From NCBI GenBank assembly GCA_028279885.1, contig JANQMX010000111.1:34982-98981 (forward strand): 64,000 bases of DNA. The letters run 5' to 3'. Source of the stretch: Rhodovibrionaceae bacterium. GTDB taxonomy: Bacteria; Pseudomonadota; Alphaproteobacteria; Kiloniellales; DSM-21159. Of this stretch, positions 1-9,267 are shown one piece after another (position 1 is the stretch's first letter; each line of letters opens with the position of its first letter). The notes under the pieces were generated by a model that was not told the DNA's origin, did not search any database, and saw only the letters and a program-made list of their open reading frames with translations. The position numbers were made by a program, and so were the translations under genes.

Positions 1-330
1 GCCGTGACCGACAACGGCATGTTCGTCGTTACCCGGGCCAGCGCCAGCAAGGGCGCGGCCGGGCGTGGCATCACCATCCGCGGCGACATGGTCGTCGGTG
101 TCTATCGCAACGACTTCGCCGTGCGCATGCTGGAGGCGAGCGTGCCAGCGGGCATCGAGGCGCCTATTCGCTTCCATATCTACGAGACGGCGGACGGCAA
201 GGCCAACCTGGCCTACTGGACGCCGAGCAGCGTCTTCAAACCCTACGACGGCGGCGAGACCCTGCGCCTTATGGCAGAGGAACTGGACTCGATCTTCGCG
301 CTCATTGCGCAGCAGGCCATCGCGCCCTGA
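1..330 (+). CDS. DUF302-like protein, 5'-partial
   Basis: The reading frame is open to the left edge of the window, so this is probably the C-terminal part of a longer protein; a GTG at 4 could only give 108 residues. The visible part resembles the DUF302 fold: a beta-rich stretch ending in a hydrophobic helix (EELDSIFALIAQQAIA), with the family-like phrase 'PIRFHIYETADGKANLAYW'. Family members are often small periplasmic or cytoplasmic proteins of unknown function with a signal peptide, which would lie outside the window. A strong terminator follows 30 bases after the stop, so it ends its own transcription unit and is not part of the sox operon. The family assignment is from memory of sequence style and is moderate. 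Confidence 0.55.
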   Translation, partial: AVTDNGMFVVTRASASKGAAGRGITIRGDMVVGVYRNDFAVRMLEASVPAGIEAPIRFHIYETADGKANLAYWTPSSVFKPYDGGETLRLMAEELDSIFALIAQQAIAP

Positions 331-359
331 GCTGAACGAAGCCACAAAAGGCCCTATTT

Positions 360-398
360 GAGGCCCATCGGAATTGCCGATGGGCCTCAGCGATTTTT
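360..398 (+). terminator. Rho-independent terminator after the DUF302-like gene
   Basis: A perfect 12-bp stem (360-371 with 377-388) encloses the 5-base loop AATTG. It is followed by AGCGA and a run of five T (394-398). It separates the first gene from the sarcosine oxidase operon. Confidence 0.85.
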
Positions 399-472
399 CC
401 GCTGACGCCCCGCGACCTGGAGAGCTAGGGTAAGACCCACCAGCGCACAGAAAGCAGGGTAGGGCAGGGAGA

Positions 473-1732
473 ATGGGCCGCTATTCCGTATTCTCGATCA
501 TCAAGAATGGTCTGACCGGCAATCAGGGCTGGACGGCGACCTGGCGCTCGCCTGCGCCGAAGCCATCCTACGACGTGATCATCGTCGGCGGCGGTGGCCA
601 TGGCCTGGCGACGGCGCACTATCTCGCCAAGGAGCATGGCATCACCAATGTCGCGGTGGTCGAGAAGGGCTGGCTCGGCAGTGGCAACATCGGGCGCAAC
701 ACCACCATCGTGCGCTCCAACTACATGCTGCCGGCCAATGCGCATTTCTACGAATGGAGCATGAAGCTCTGGGAGGGTCTCTCCCAGGACCTGAACTACA
801 ACGTCATGTTCTCCCAGCGGGGCGTGCTCAATCTGGCGCACACACCCGGACAGCTCGATGCTTACGCCCGGCGCGGCAATTCCATGCGCGTCGCGGGCAT
901 CGATGCCGAGCTGCTCTCGCCGGAGGAGATCGGTAAGCTGGCACCGGGCATCGATCTTTCGCCGAACGCCCGCTTCCCGATCGTCGGCGGTCTTTTCCAG
1001 CCGCGCGGTGGCACGGCCCGCCACGACGCCGTGGCTTGGGGCTATGCCCACGCCGCCAGCGAGCGTGGCGTCGACATGATCGAGAATTGCGAAGTCACCG
1101 GCTTCCTCTTCGAGGAGGGACGCGTCGTCGGCGTGCAGACCACGCGGGGCGAGATCCGCGCCAAGAAGGTCGGCGTCGCCGTGGCTGGGAACACGTCAAC
1201 AGTGCTGCGCCTCGCCGGCCTCGACAAGCTGCCGATCGAAAGCCACGTGCTGCAGGCCTTTGTCTCCGAGCCGCTGAAGCCCTTGATCGACACCGTGATC
1301 ACCTTTGGCGCCGGCCACCTCTACATCTCGCAGTCGGACAAGGGCGGCCTGGTCTTCGGCGGCGATATCGACGGCTACAACTCCTACGCCCAGCGCGGCA
1401 ACCTGCCGGTTATCGAGGACGTGGTGACCGGCGGTCTCGCCGTCTTCCCCAACCTGGCGCGGCTCAGGCTGCTGCGCATGTGGGGCGGCATCATGGACAT
1501 GTCGATGGACGGCAGCCCGATCATCTGCAAGGGCCCCATCGAGGGCCTCTACATCAACGCCGGCTGGTGCTACGGCGGCTTCAAGGCCACGCCGGCCTCG
1601 GGCTGGTGCTTCGCCCACACCATCGCCAAGGATGCGCCGCACAAGCTCAACGAAGCTTTCACCTTGGACCGCTTCTGCAAAGGCTACGTGCTCGACGAAA
1701 AGGGTGTCGGGCCGACGGCGCGCCTGCACTGA
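473..1732 (+). CDS. soxB: Sarcosine oxidase beta subunit
   Basis: Flavoprotein subunit of heterotetrameric sarcosine oxidase, which oxidatively demethylates sarcosine to glycine in the cytoplasm and passes the one-carbon unit to tetrahydrofolate. The dinucleotide-binding motif (VIIVGGGGHG, residues 35-44) lies just after an N-terminal segment typical of SoxB. The motif GGTARHDAV contains H184, matching the His that carries the covalent FMN in this family. The length (419 aa) is normal. It is the first gene of soxBDAG, 15 bases ahead of soxD. The ATG is preceded by the purine-rich GGCAGGGAGA. Strong identification from sequence and gene order. Confidence 0.95.
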   Translation: MGRYSVFSIIKNGLTGNQGWTATWRSPAPKPSYDVIIVGGGGHGLATAHYLAKEHGITNVAVVEKGWLGSGNIGRNTTIVRSNYMLPANAHFYEWSMKLWEGLSQDLNYNVMFSQRGVLNLAHTPGQLDAYARRGNSMRVAGIDAELLSPEEIGKLAPGIDLSPNARFPIVGGLFQPRGGTARHDAVAWGYAHAASERGVDMIENCEVTGFLFEEGRVVGVQTTRGEIRAKKVGVAVAGNTSTVLRLAGLDKLPIESHVLQAFVSEPLKPLIDTVITFGAGHLYISQSDKGGLVFGGDIDGYNSYAQRGNLPVIEDVVTGGLAVFPNLARLRLLRMWGGIMDMSMDGSPIICKGPIEGLYINAGWCYGGFKATPASGWCFAHTIAKDAPHKLNEAFTLDRFCKGYVLDEKGVGPTARLH

Positions 1733-1747
1733 TCGGGAGGAAGGAAG

Positions 1748-2101
1748 ATGCGCATTTACTGCCCGATCTGCGGCGAGCGGGATTCCGGCGAGTTCACCTA
1801 CGGTGGCGACGCCACGGTTCACCGCCCGGCCATGGACGAAACCGATGCCGAGGCCTGGTGCCAATACGTCTATAATCGCGAGAACCGGCGCGGACCGATG
1901 CTCGAGTACTGGCATCACACGCAGGGCTGCCGCGCCTGGTTGGTCCTGGAGCGGGACACGGTCACCCACAAGATCTTGAGCCAGCCCCGATTGGTCGGTC
2001 CTTGGGCCGATGAGCCGAAGGGCAACCCGCCGATTGATAGCGGTTCGGATACCGGTAGCGCGGAACGCGAACGGGTCAGCGAACCGGTGGGGGCTGAGTG
2101 A
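1748..2101 (+). CDS. soxD: Sarcosine oxidase delta subunit
   Basis: Small zinc-binding subunit of heterotetrameric sarcosine oxidase. The N-terminus has a CPIC pair (C5, C8), and a distal His/Cys pair (H56 or H57, C61) completes the usual CCHC zinc site. The C-terminal tail (residues 85-117) is charged and low-complexity. A clear ribosome-binding site (GGAGGAAGG) precedes the ATG. The stop overlaps the soxA start by four bases (ATGA), implying translational coupling of the delta and alpha subunits. Confidence 0.93.
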   Translation: MRIYCPICGERDSGEFTYGGDATVHRPAMDETDAEAWCQYVYNRENRRGPMLEYWHHTQGCRAWLVLERDTVTHKILSQPRLVGPWADEPKGNPPIDSGSDTGSAERERVSEPVGAE

Positions 2102-5100
2102 TGGGCGGCTACCGTTTGTCCTCCGGCGGCAGCCAGATCGACCGCAGCCGCCGTGTCCGTTTTAGCTTCGACGGCCGCGATCTCGGTGGCTTTGCCGGCG
2201 ACACCCTGGCGTCGGCCCTGCTGGCCAACGAACAGACTCTGTTCGGCCGCAGCTTCAAGTATCACCGCCCCCGCGGTGTGCTCTCCGCTGGCGCCGAGGA
2301 GCCGAGCGCCCTGGTCACCATGCGCAGCGGCGCGCGGGTCGAACCCAACACCAAGGCGACCATGGTGGAGCTCTACGACGGGCTGGAGGCGTCGAGCCAG
2401 AACCGTTGGCCCTCGCTCCGCTTCGACGTGCTGTCGGTCAACAGCCTGTTCAGCAACTTCCTGTCGGCCGGCTTCTACTACAAGACCTTCATGGGGCCGA
2501 CCCGCAAGGCCTGGATGGTCTACGAGCACTTCATCCGGCGGGCGGCGGGTCTGGGCGCCGGCGGCTTCCAGGCCGACCCGGACCGCTACGAGGGCTTGCA
2601 CGCCCACTGCGACGTTCTGGTGGTCGGCAGCGGCCCGACCGGCCTGATGGCGGCACGGGCCGCGGCGGTGAGCGGCGCCCGCGTCATTCTGGCCGAAGAG
2701 ATGGCGCAGTTCGGCGGCATGCTGCCGAACGAGAGCGAGACCCTCGATGGCGTGAGCGCAGGAGATTGGGCCAAGGCCACGGTCGCCGAGCTCTCGGCCC
2801 TCGACAACGTCACCCTGATGCCGCGCACGAGCGTCTACGGCTATTTCGACGACAACGTGTTGGCGGCCGTAGAGCGGGTCGCGGACCACATGCCGGTGCC
2901 GCCGGAGAACACGCCACGGCAGCGCCACTGGACCATCCGGGCCAAGCAGGTGGTGATCGCCAGCGGCGCCATCGAGCGGCCGATCGTGTTCGACGGCAAC
3001 GACACCCCGGGCGTCATGCTGAGTGATGCGGTGCGAAGCTATGCCCTGCGCTTCGGGGTCGCCGCTGGCCGCAAGATCGTCGTTTGCACCAACAACGATC
3101 GCGCCTATCACACGGCGTTGCAGCTGGCCGACCGCGGTATGACGATCAGGGCTGTCGTCGATGCCCGGTCGACGCCGCCTCAGGCGCTTGTCGAGGCATT
3201 GGCTGCGCGCGGCATCGAGCATTTCCCTGGCCACGTGGTGGCCAAGGCGGAAGGCGGGAAGGCGCTGGAGGGCGTCCATATCGCGCCTTACGATCCGCAC
3301 ACCAAACGCTTGAAGGGCGCGTCGCGCTGGATCACGACTGACGCCCTGGCCGTCTCCGGGGGCTGGTCTCCAGCCATTCACCTGGCAAGCCATGCCAGCG
3401 GCCGGCCGAACTTCCGCGACGACATCCAGGCCTTCGTGCCGGGCGAGGCGGAGCAGGCTTGGCGTGCGGCTGGCGCCTGCAACGGCGATTTCGGCTTGGC
3501 GGCCTGCCTTGCGGCCGGTGCCGAGGCGGGTGCGGCCGCCGCCGGCGATGCCGGCTTCGGCGCCACGGCTCTGCCGCAGCCCTCGGTCGAGGGCGGGGAG
3601 GCAGAAGACTTTGCCGTCCTGCCGCTCTGGGAGGTGCCGGCCATCAAGGGGCGCGGCAAGAAGTTCGTCGACCTGCAGCACGACGTGACGGCCGAGGACG
3701 TGCGCCTGGCCCAGCGCGAAGGCTTCCAATCGGTTGAGCACCTGAAGCGCTACACCACGCTTGGCATGGCTGCTGACCAGGGCAAGACCTCCAACATTAA
3801 CGGCCTCGCCATCATGGCCGAGACCCGTGGTGCCAGCATCCCCGAAGTCGGGACAACGCGCTTCCGGCCGCCCTATAACCCGGTTTCGCTCGGCGCCATC
3901 GCCGGCCGCGAGATCGGCGCGCATTTCCGCCCGGTGCGGCTGACGCCAATGCACGACTGGCACGTCGCCCAGGGTGCCGACATGCTGGCCGCCGGTGCCT
4001 GGCTGCGGCCGAGGGTCTACCGCCAGCCCGGCGAGAGCGTTACCGATGCCTACATCCGCGAGACCCGGGCCGTGCGTGATAGTGTCGGCATCGTCGACGT
4101 CTCCACATTGGGCAAGATCGACGTGCAGGGCCCCGATGCGGCCGAGTTCCTCAACCGCGTCTACAGCAACGGCTTCGCCAAGCTGCCGGTCGGTAAGGCG
4201 CGTTATGGCCTGATGCTGCGCGAGGACGGCATCGTGTACGACGACGGCACCACCTGGCGCCTCAGCGAGACCCAGTATCTCATGACCACAACGACGGCCA
4301 ATGCGGCCGGCGTCCTGACCCATCTTGAGCATCTGCTCTCCATCGTCTGGCCGGAGCTTCGGGTGCAGGTCAGCTCGGTCACCGAGCAGTGGGCCGGTAT
4401 GGCCGTTTCCGGCCCCAACGCGCGCCGCACCTTGGAAGCGGCGGTGGACGACATGGACCTCTCCAACGAGGCGCTGCCGTTCATGGGTGTGCGGCCCGGC
4501 CATCTCGGCGGCATCCCGGTTCTGATCGCCCGACTCTCCTTCTCTGGCGAGCTGGCCTACGAGGTCTACACCGAGGCGAACTACGGCCTGCCGGTCTGGG
4601 AGAAGGTTCTGGAAGCCGGCAAGTCCTTCGGCATTATCGCCTACGGAACCGAAGCCTTGGGCGCTCTACGCATCGAGAAGGGGCATGTCGCCGGCCCCGA
4701 GCTCGATGGGCGCACGACGGCGGCCGACCTGGGCCTCGGCGGCATGGCCTCGCGCAAGAAGCACTACATCGGGTGTATGATGCTCGACCGGGAAGGGCTG
4801 ACCGACCCGAGCCGGCTGAAGCTGGTCGGTCTGGTCTCGCTCTCCGGCGAGTCGATCCGCCCAGGCTCGCAGCTCGTCGAAGGCGCCACCATGGCCACCT
4901 CCGGCCCCAGCCTGGGCCACGTCTCCTCCACCACCTACAGCCCGGCGCTCGAAAAGCAGGTGGCTCTGGGCTTGGTCGAGGGCGGCTTGGAGCGCACGGG
5001 GCACCGGCTCTATGCGACCTATCCCTTGAAGGGGCATCACGTGCCGGTGGAGGTCGTCGAGCCGGTCTTCTTCGACAAGGATGGGAGCCGCATGCATGTC

Positions 5101-5103
5101 TGA
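2098..5103 (+). CDS. soxA: Sarcosine oxidase alpha subunit
   Basis: Large subunit of heterotetrameric sarcosine oxidase (1001 aa, standard length). The order of regions is an N-terminal ferredoxin-like segment (RVRFSFDGRDLGGFAGDTLA), a NAD-binding region with GSGPTGLMAARAA near residue 178, and a C-terminal GcvT-like aminomethyltransferase half beginning near residue 600, where tetrahydrofolate binds. It starts within the soxD stop codon and its last 8 bases overlap soxG. A very long antisense open frame covers much of it, but this is a compositional shadow. The operon lacks the glyA and folate genes often seen beside sox in other bacteria. Confidence 0.95.
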   Translation: MMGGYRLSSGGSQIDRSRRVRFSFDGRDLGGFAGDTLASALLANEQTLFGRSFKYHRPRGVLSAGAEEPSALVTMRSGARVEPNTKATMVELYDGLEASSQNRWPSLRFDVLSVNSLFSNFLSAGFYYKTFMGPTRKAWMVYEHFIRRAAGLGAGGFQADPDRYEGLHAHCDVLVVGSGPTGLMAARAAAVSGARVILAEEMAQFGGMLPNESETLDGVSAGDWAKATVAELSALDNVTLMPRTSVYGYFDDNVLAAVERVADHMPVPPENTPRQRHWTIRAKQVVIASGAIERPIVFDGNDTPGVMLSDAVRSYALRFGVAAGRKIVVCTNNDRAYHTALQLADRGMTIRAVVDARSTPPQALVEALAARGIEHFPGHVVAKAEGGKALEGVHIAPYDPHTKRLKGASRWITTDALAVSGGWSPAIHLASHASGRPNFRDDIQAFVPGEAEQAWRAAGACNGDFGLAACLAAGAEAGAAAAGDAGFGATALPQPSVEGGEAEDFAVLPLWEVPAIKGRGKKFVDLQHDVTAEDVRLAQREGFQSVEHLKRYTTLGMAADQGKTSNINGLAIMAETRGASIPEVGTTRFRPPYNPVSLGAIAGREIGAHFRPVRLTPMHDWHVAQGADMLAAGAWLRPRVYRQPGESVTDAYIRETRAVRDSVGIVDVSTLGKIDVQGPDAAEFLNRVYSNGFAKLPVGKARYGLMLREDGIVYDDGTTWRLSETQYLMTTTTANAAGVLTHLEHLLSIVWPELRVQVSSVTEQWAGMAVSGPNARRTLEAAVDDMDLSNEALPFMGVRPGHLGGIPVLIARLSFSGELAYEVYTEANYGLPVWEKVLEAGKSFGIIAYGTEALGALRIEKGHVAGPELDGRTTAADLGLGGMASRKKHYIGCMMLDREGLTDPSRLKLVGLVSLSGESIRPGSQLVEGATMATSGPSLGHVSSTTYSPALEKQVALGLVEGGLERTGHRLYATYPLKGHHVPVEVVEPVFFDKDGSRMHV

Positions 5104-5695
5104 GATGGTTCACGCCCTGGCGGGCCACGCCCAGCCCGGCATCTTCGGCAATCTCGGCGAGGCCGGTCCGGCGGTGACCCTGGCGGAGGTTCGCCCGGCT
5201 GCCGTCTTGCAGGTCGGCGCCTGGCCACAGACCCGGGCCGCCGTCGAGTCGACCCTAACGTCTTTCCTGGGTCTCAGCGTTCCGCAGGCTTTCGGCATGT
5301 CGAGCGGCGACGAGACGACCACGGTGATGACGCTCGGGCCGGGGCGCTACATGATCGTCTCTGCCGACGCTGGCCTTCGTGAGGGGCTGAAGGAGCAGCT
5401 CGATGCGGAGAAGGCGGCGATTACCGACCTCGGTCACGCCCGGACGGTGCTCCGCATCAGCGGGCCGGCCGCGACGAAGGTCCTGCGCAAGGGCCTGACG
5501 CTCGATCTCGACCCCGGCGCCTTTCCCGAGCGGGCGGTGGCGCAGACCGCCGTCCACCACATCGGCACCCTGGTGCATCGCCGCGAGGCGGAGGTCTTTG
5601 ACCTTTTCGTCTTCCGCGGCTTCGCGCTATCGTTCTGGGAATGGCTGACCGACGCGTCTCTGGAGTACGGCTACCGAGTCGCCGATCCCCTTTAG
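5096..5695 (+). CDS. soxG: Sarcosine oxidase gamma subunit
   Basis: Fourth subunit of heterotetrameric sarcosine oxidase, related to the GcvT fold and structural rather than catalytic. The 199-aa length and the sequence (PAAVLQVGAWPQ near the start, GPGRYMIVSA in the middle, FDLFVFRGFALSFWEWL near the end) are typical of SoxG. I chose the ATG at 5096 because it gives the usual MSEM-type N-terminus and overlaps soxA by only 8 bases; an in-frame ATG at 5081 is also possible. Last gene of soxBDAG. Confidence 0.9.
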   Translation: MSEMVHALAGHAQPGIFGNLGEAGPAVTLAEVRPAAVLQVGAWPQTRAAVESTLTSFLGLSVPQAFGMSSGDETTTVMTLGPGRYMIVSADAGLREGLKEQLDAEKAAITDLGHARTVLRISGPAATKVLRKGLTLDLDPGAFPERAVAQTAVHHIGTLVHRREAEVFDLFVFRGFALSFWEWLTDASLEYGYRVADPL

Positions 5696-5699
5696 ATGC

Positions 5700-5720
5700 G
5701 GTCGGCTGAGGGAGCCGACC
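5700..5720. other. Short inverted repeat between soxG and the LysR gene
   Basis: An 8-bp perfect inverted repeat, GGTCGGCT and AGCCGACC, separated by 5 bases, lies in the 32-base gap between soxG and the regulator gene. It has no T run, so it is not a standard terminator. It may be an RNA hairpin that lowers read-through or stabilises the sox mRNA end, or it may have no role. Confidence 0.35.
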
Positions 5721-5727
5721 CGTCTTG

Positions 5728-6690
5728 ATGGAGTTTCCACAGAGTTTCGACCTGCGCGCCATCCGCGCCTTCGTGGTGGTTGCGGAGACCGGCGGCATGA
5801 CTGCGGCGGCCGAGCAGCTCGGCCTGACTCAGTCCAGCGTGTCCCAAATCATCGCCAACTTGGAAACGGCCGTCGGCACGCCGCTGTTCGACCGCAGCGT
5901 CCGCCCACTCGCCTTGACCGCGACCGGCAACATGCTGTTGGAGCGCGGCCGCGAGCTTCTCGCCCAGGCGAGCGACGCCTTCCTCGCCATTCGCGAGGCC
6001 GAGCGGCAGCCGCTCGCCAATCTGACCGTCGGGATGTTCGAGAGCTTTGCCAACACAGTGGGGCCGCTTCTGGTGCAGGAACTCTCGGAGCTCAGCCGTC
6101 ACTGGCGGGTCTGGTCGGGCATCTCCCCGCAGCAGAATGCGGCGCTGCTGTCCCATTCGGTCGACGTGATCGTCACCAGCAGCGGCGAGCTTGATACCGA
6201 GGCGGGGCTGGAGCGACATCTCCTGATGCGCGAGCCTTTTGTGCTGGTCAGCCCCCTCGCTTACGGCGAGCCGGGCGAGGACCTGGCGAGCTTCGCCGAC
6301 AAGCCTTTCGTGCGCTATTCGCTGCGTTCGGCCATCGGCCGCCAGATCGAACGGCAGCTCAGCCGGCTCAGGCTCAGCTTTCCCATCCATGTGGAGTTCG
6401 ACACGGCAGGCGCCCAGCTTGCAGCGGTGGCCAACGGCGCCGGTTGGAGCATGACCACACCGCTTTGCCTGCTGCAGGAGCAGCATCTCCTTCCGCGTCT
6501 CCAGGTGGCGCCCCTGACCCGTGGGCCGTTCTCGCGGCGCATCTCCTTGGTCGCGCGTCGCGGCGATCTCGGCGAGGTGCCTAGTGTCATGGCGACGACC
6601 GCGCGACGGCTGCTGCAGGAGCAGTGCCTGCCGTCGCTCTTCCAGCAGCTTCCCTGGCTAGAGCCGGAGATCGCCTGGCGCGAGGAGTAG
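5728..6690 (+). CDS. LysR-family transcriptional regulator
   Basis: A 320-aa LysR-type regulator. The N-terminal winged helix-turn-helix is clear (LRAIRAFVVVAETGG, then AAAEQLGLTQSSVSQ, about residues 8-40), followed by the LysR substrate-binding domain. It sits co-directionally 32 bases behind soxG and may control the sox operon or the convergent 2-hydroxyacid dehydrogenase gene; neither can be shown from sequence. The ATG at 5728 is preferred; a TTG one codon upstream is less likely. It converges on, and nearly abuts, the next gene. Confidence 0.9.
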   Translation: MEFPQSFDLRAIRAFVVVAETGGMTAAAEQLGLTQSSVSQIIANLETAVGTPLFDRSVRPLALTATGNMLLERGRELLAQASDAFLAIREAERQPLANLTVGMFESFANTVGPLLVQELSELSRHWRVWSGISPQQNAALLSHSVDVIVTSSGELDTEAGLERHLLMREPFVLVSPLAYGEPGEDLASFADKPFVRYSLRSAIGRQIERQLSRLRLSFPIHVEFDTAGAQLAAVANGAGWSMTTPLCLLQEQHLLPRLQVAPLTRGPFSRRISLVARRGDLGEVPSVMATTARRLLQEQCLPSLFQQLPWLEPEIAWREE

Positions 6691-6693
6691 CGC

Positions 6694-7635
6694 CTATTCG
6701 GGTTGCGGCAGAGAGTCGAGGACTCGCGCAACGTTCTCGGCCGTCACCAGGCTGACCCGCCTGTTGGACTCGTCCGTCACCCCCGCGATGTGCGGTGTCA
6801 GCAGCAGGTTGGGGACGCCCGCGAAGCGCCGGCCGGCCTCGGCGTCCAGCGGTTCCTGTTCGAAGGTATCGAGCGCGGCGCCGGCCAGGCGCCCATCAGT
6901 GAGGGATTCTACCAGAGCCTCTTCGTCCAGCAGCCCGCCCCGCGCCGCGTTGATCAGGACGGCGCTCGGCTGCATGGCGGCGATGGCTGCCCGATCGACG
7001 ATGCGTCGGGTCGCATCGGTCAGGGGCACGTGGAGGCTGACGACGTCGGAGTGCTTGAAGATGTCGGGCAGGCTGGCGGGCCGCACCGACCCCCACCCAA
7101 CATCGTCGTCGGGCACGAAGGGGTCGTAGGCGGCCACATGCATGCCGAGGGCAAGGCCGCGCTTGGCCGTTTCCCGGGCATTGGCGCCGAAACCGATCAG
7201 GCCCAGACGCTTGCCGGCGATCTCGCGGCCAATTGCGTCTTCACGCGGCCAGGCGCCGGCGATGACAGCGTCCTTGGCCTGGAAGGCGCCGCGCAGCAGC
7301 AAGAGCGCCGCGGTGATGACATACTCGGCGACGGTGGCCTCGTTGGCGCCACGCGCCGGGCAGACGGTGATGCCTCGTTCTTCGCAGGCGGCGAGGTCGA
7401 TGTTGTCGAGCCCGACGCCGAGACGGCCAATGACGCATAGCCTGGGGGCCTGCGCGATGAGCGGTCGATCGACCCGGGTGCGGTTCCGCACGATGAGCGC
7501 GCGGGCTTCCTTCAGCCGTGCCGCAAGCTCTTCCCGCTGATCGACGAGGGTCGGGTCGTGGTCGATCGACCAGCGCTCTGCCAGGCGCGCCACCGCCTCT
7601 TGATCCATGAACTCGCTGATGACGATGTCGGCCAA
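6694..7635 (-). CDS. D-isomer-specific 2-hydroxyacid dehydrogenase
   Basis: An NAD(P)-dependent 2-hydroxyacid dehydrogenase of the phosphoglycerate dehydrogenase superfamily (313 aa). The Rossmann motif GLIGFGANA is at residues 145-153. Catalytic Arg (R232 in NAARGG), Glu (in the FEQEP motif) and His (H282 in LTPHIAG) are all present. There is no ACT or other regulatory C-terminal domain, so it is less likely to be a serine-pathway SerA. The start MADIVISEFMD resembles sulfolactate-dehydrogenase-like members, but this is only a recollection and the substrate is open. It lies 13 bases downstream of livF on the same strand and so may be transcribed with the transporter operon. Confidence 0.88.
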   Translation of the reverse strand: MADIVISEFMDQEAVARLAERWSIDHDPTLVDQREELAARLKEARALIVRNRTRVDRPLIAQAPRLCVIGRLGVGLDNIDLAACEERGITVCPARGANEATVAEYVITAALLLLRGAFQAKDAVIAGAWPREDAIGREIAGKRLGLIGFGANARETAKRGLALGMHVAAYDPFVPDDDVGWGSVRPASLPDIFKHSDVVSLHVPLTDATRRIVDRAAIAAMQPSAVLINAARGGLLDEEALVESLTDGRLAGAALDTFEQEPLDAEAGRRFAGVPNLLLTPHIAGVTDESNRRVSLVTAENVARVLDSLPQPE

Positions 7636-7648
7636 GGCGTGCGCCAGT

Positions 7649-8524
7649 CTAACCGCCGAGGAAGAGGCGGCCGACCTCTGGGTCTTCCAGCAGGTCGCTG
7701 CCCTGGCCGACGATGGCCAGCTCGCCGGAGACCAGCACGTAGCCGATGTCGGCGAACTCCAGGCCTTTCTTGGCGTTCTGCTCGACCATCAGGATGGTCT
7801 TGCCGTCGCGATGCTGCAGGTCGTCGAGGATCTGGAAGACCATGTCGATGAAGCGCGGCTCCAAGCCGATGGAGGGTTCGTCCACCAGCAGGATATCCGG
7901 GTTCATGACGAGCGCACGGGAAATCTCGAGCAACCGGCGCTCACCGCCGCTCAGCACCTTGGCTTGGTGCTTGCGGCGCTCGGCCAGGCGCGGGTATCGC
8001 TCGAAGACCTGCTCGGCGGCGGCCTTTGCCTCGGCGGGGCTGTCCATCAGGTAGCCGCCCATCCAGAGGTTCTCTTCCACCGTCATGCCGGGGAAGACCG
8101 ACTTGTCCTGCAGGATGTAGGCGACGCCCGCTGTCTTCAGCTTGTTCTCGGGCGAGAGCCGCGTGATGTCCTGCTTATCCGGACCGTCGCTGATGCGGAT
8201 CGCGCCGGAGAAGACGTTATTGAAGCCGAAAATGGCATGCAGCACTGTCGACTTGCCGGCGCCGTTCGGGCCGATCATGCAGAGCGACTGGCCGCGCCCG
8301 ACCTTCAGATTGAGGCCGTGCAGGATCTCCATCTTGCCATAGCCGGCGTGCAGATTGTCGATCTCCAGATAGGGCTCGTGACCGGCCAGTGCGTCGAGGG
8401 TCTCCAGCGCGATCTCGCTGCGCATGGCCTCGACCTGCTTGGTCACCTCCTCGACCGAGATGACCGTGTCGACCTCACCCATGTGATAGCCGCGGGTCCG
8501 CGGGCCGCCGCCGTTCTCAGCCAT
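7649..8524 (-). CDS. livF: Branched-chain amino acid/amide ABC transporter ATPase
   Basis: Second ATPase of a HAAT-type (Liv) importer, cytoplasmic. Walker A is GPNGAGKST. The signature is LSGGERRLLE, with the LivF-type ERR instead of GQQ. Walker B is ILLVDEPSIGLEP, and the switch His has the variant form VEQNAKKGLEFAD. The protein is 291 aa because of an unusual N-terminal extension of about 50 residues ahead of the usual LEIDNLHAGYG start. The start codon overlaps the livG stop, as expected for coupled translation. The substrate is not predictable from the ATPase. Confidence 0.92.
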   Translation of the reverse strand: MAENGGGPRTRGYHMGEVDTVISVEEVTKQVEAMRSEIALETLDALAGHEPYLEIDNLHAGYGKMEILHGLNLKVGRGQSLCMIGPNGAGKSTVLHAIFGFNNVFSGAIRISDGPDKQDITRLSPENKLKTAGVAYILQDKSVFPGMTVEENLWMGGYLMDSPAEAKAAAEQVFERYPRLAERRKHQAKVLSGGERRLLEISRALVMNPDILLVDEPSIGLEPRFIDMVFQILDDLQHRDGKTILMVEQNAKKGLEFADIGYVLVSGELAIVGQGSDLLEDPEVGRLFLGG

Positions 8525-9267
8525 CAGTGCGCCCCCAGGTAGGCGTCGATCACAGACTGGTCGTTCTGCACCTCGTCCGGGCTGCCCGAGGCGAGCAGCT
8601 CGCCGTGGGCAAGGCAGTAAACGTGGTCAGCCATGTTCATGATCACCCGCATATTGTGCTCGATCACCAGCAGCGTGATGCCGAAATCGCTGTTGGCGCG
8701 CTTCAGGCGGTCGATCAGGCCGTTGATCAGGGTCGGGTTGATGCCGGCGGTCGGCTCGTCGAGCAGCAGCACGCTGGGCTGGTTCATCAGCGCCATGGCG
8801 AACTCCAGCAGCTTCTGCTGACCGAACGAGAGATCGCCGCTCTGCAGGTAGCGCTTCTCGTAGAGGCCGACAAAGTCCAGCAGGGCCTCGGCCCGCTCAT
8901 GCTCTTCGCTGCTGTAACGGCGGAACATCTCCAGGAACTTCGCCTTCCGGTGCGGCAGAGAGATGAGCATATTCTGCACGCAGTCCATCTTGCCGTAGAT
9001 GCGAGTCTGCTGGAACGTTCTCAGCAGGCCGAGCCGGGCGATCTCCGGCACCAGCATCTTCGAGATCTCAAGGTCTCGGAACTTGATCGAGCCGCCGTCG
9101 ATCGGGTGATAGCCGACGATGGAGTTGAACAGCGTCGTCTTGCCGGAGCCGTTGGGGCCGATCAGCCCGGTGATCCCGCCTTCCTCCACCGTCAGCGAGA
9201 TGTCGATGTTGGCGCGCACGCCGCCGAAGGATTTCGAGACCCGGTCGACCTGAATGATCGCGCTCAT
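8524..9267 (-). CDS. livG: Branched-chain amino acid/amide ABC transporter ATPase
   Basis: First ATPase of the Liv-type importer. Walker A is GPNGSGKTT and Walker B is VLLLDEPTAGINP. The signature is LSFGQQKLLE and the switch is VIEHNMRVIMNMAD, all typical of LivG. I set the start at the ATG at 9267 (MSAIIQVDRVSKSFGG), which overlaps the livM stop as ATGA; a longer upstream frame is only open sequence inside livM. Length 247 aa is normal. Confidence 0.94.
   Translation of the reverse strand: MSAIIQVDRVSKSFGGVRANIDISLTVEEGGITGLIGPNGSGKTTLFNSIVGYHPIDGGSIKFRDLEISKMLVPEIARLGLLRTFQQTRIYGKMDCVQNMLISLPHRKAKFLEMFRRYSSEEHERAEALLDFVGLYEKRYLQSGDLSFGQQKLLEFAMALMNQPSVLLLDEPTAGINPTLINGLIDRLKRANSDFGITLLVIEHNMRVIMNMADHVYCLAHGELLASGSPDEVQNDQSVIDAYLGAH

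Noticed and set aside
1915..4503. An 862-codon open frame antisense to soxD/soxA.
   Set aside because: It lies opposite strongly identified genes; GC-rich third positions keep the reverse frame open. Its translation is low-complexity and matches no family.
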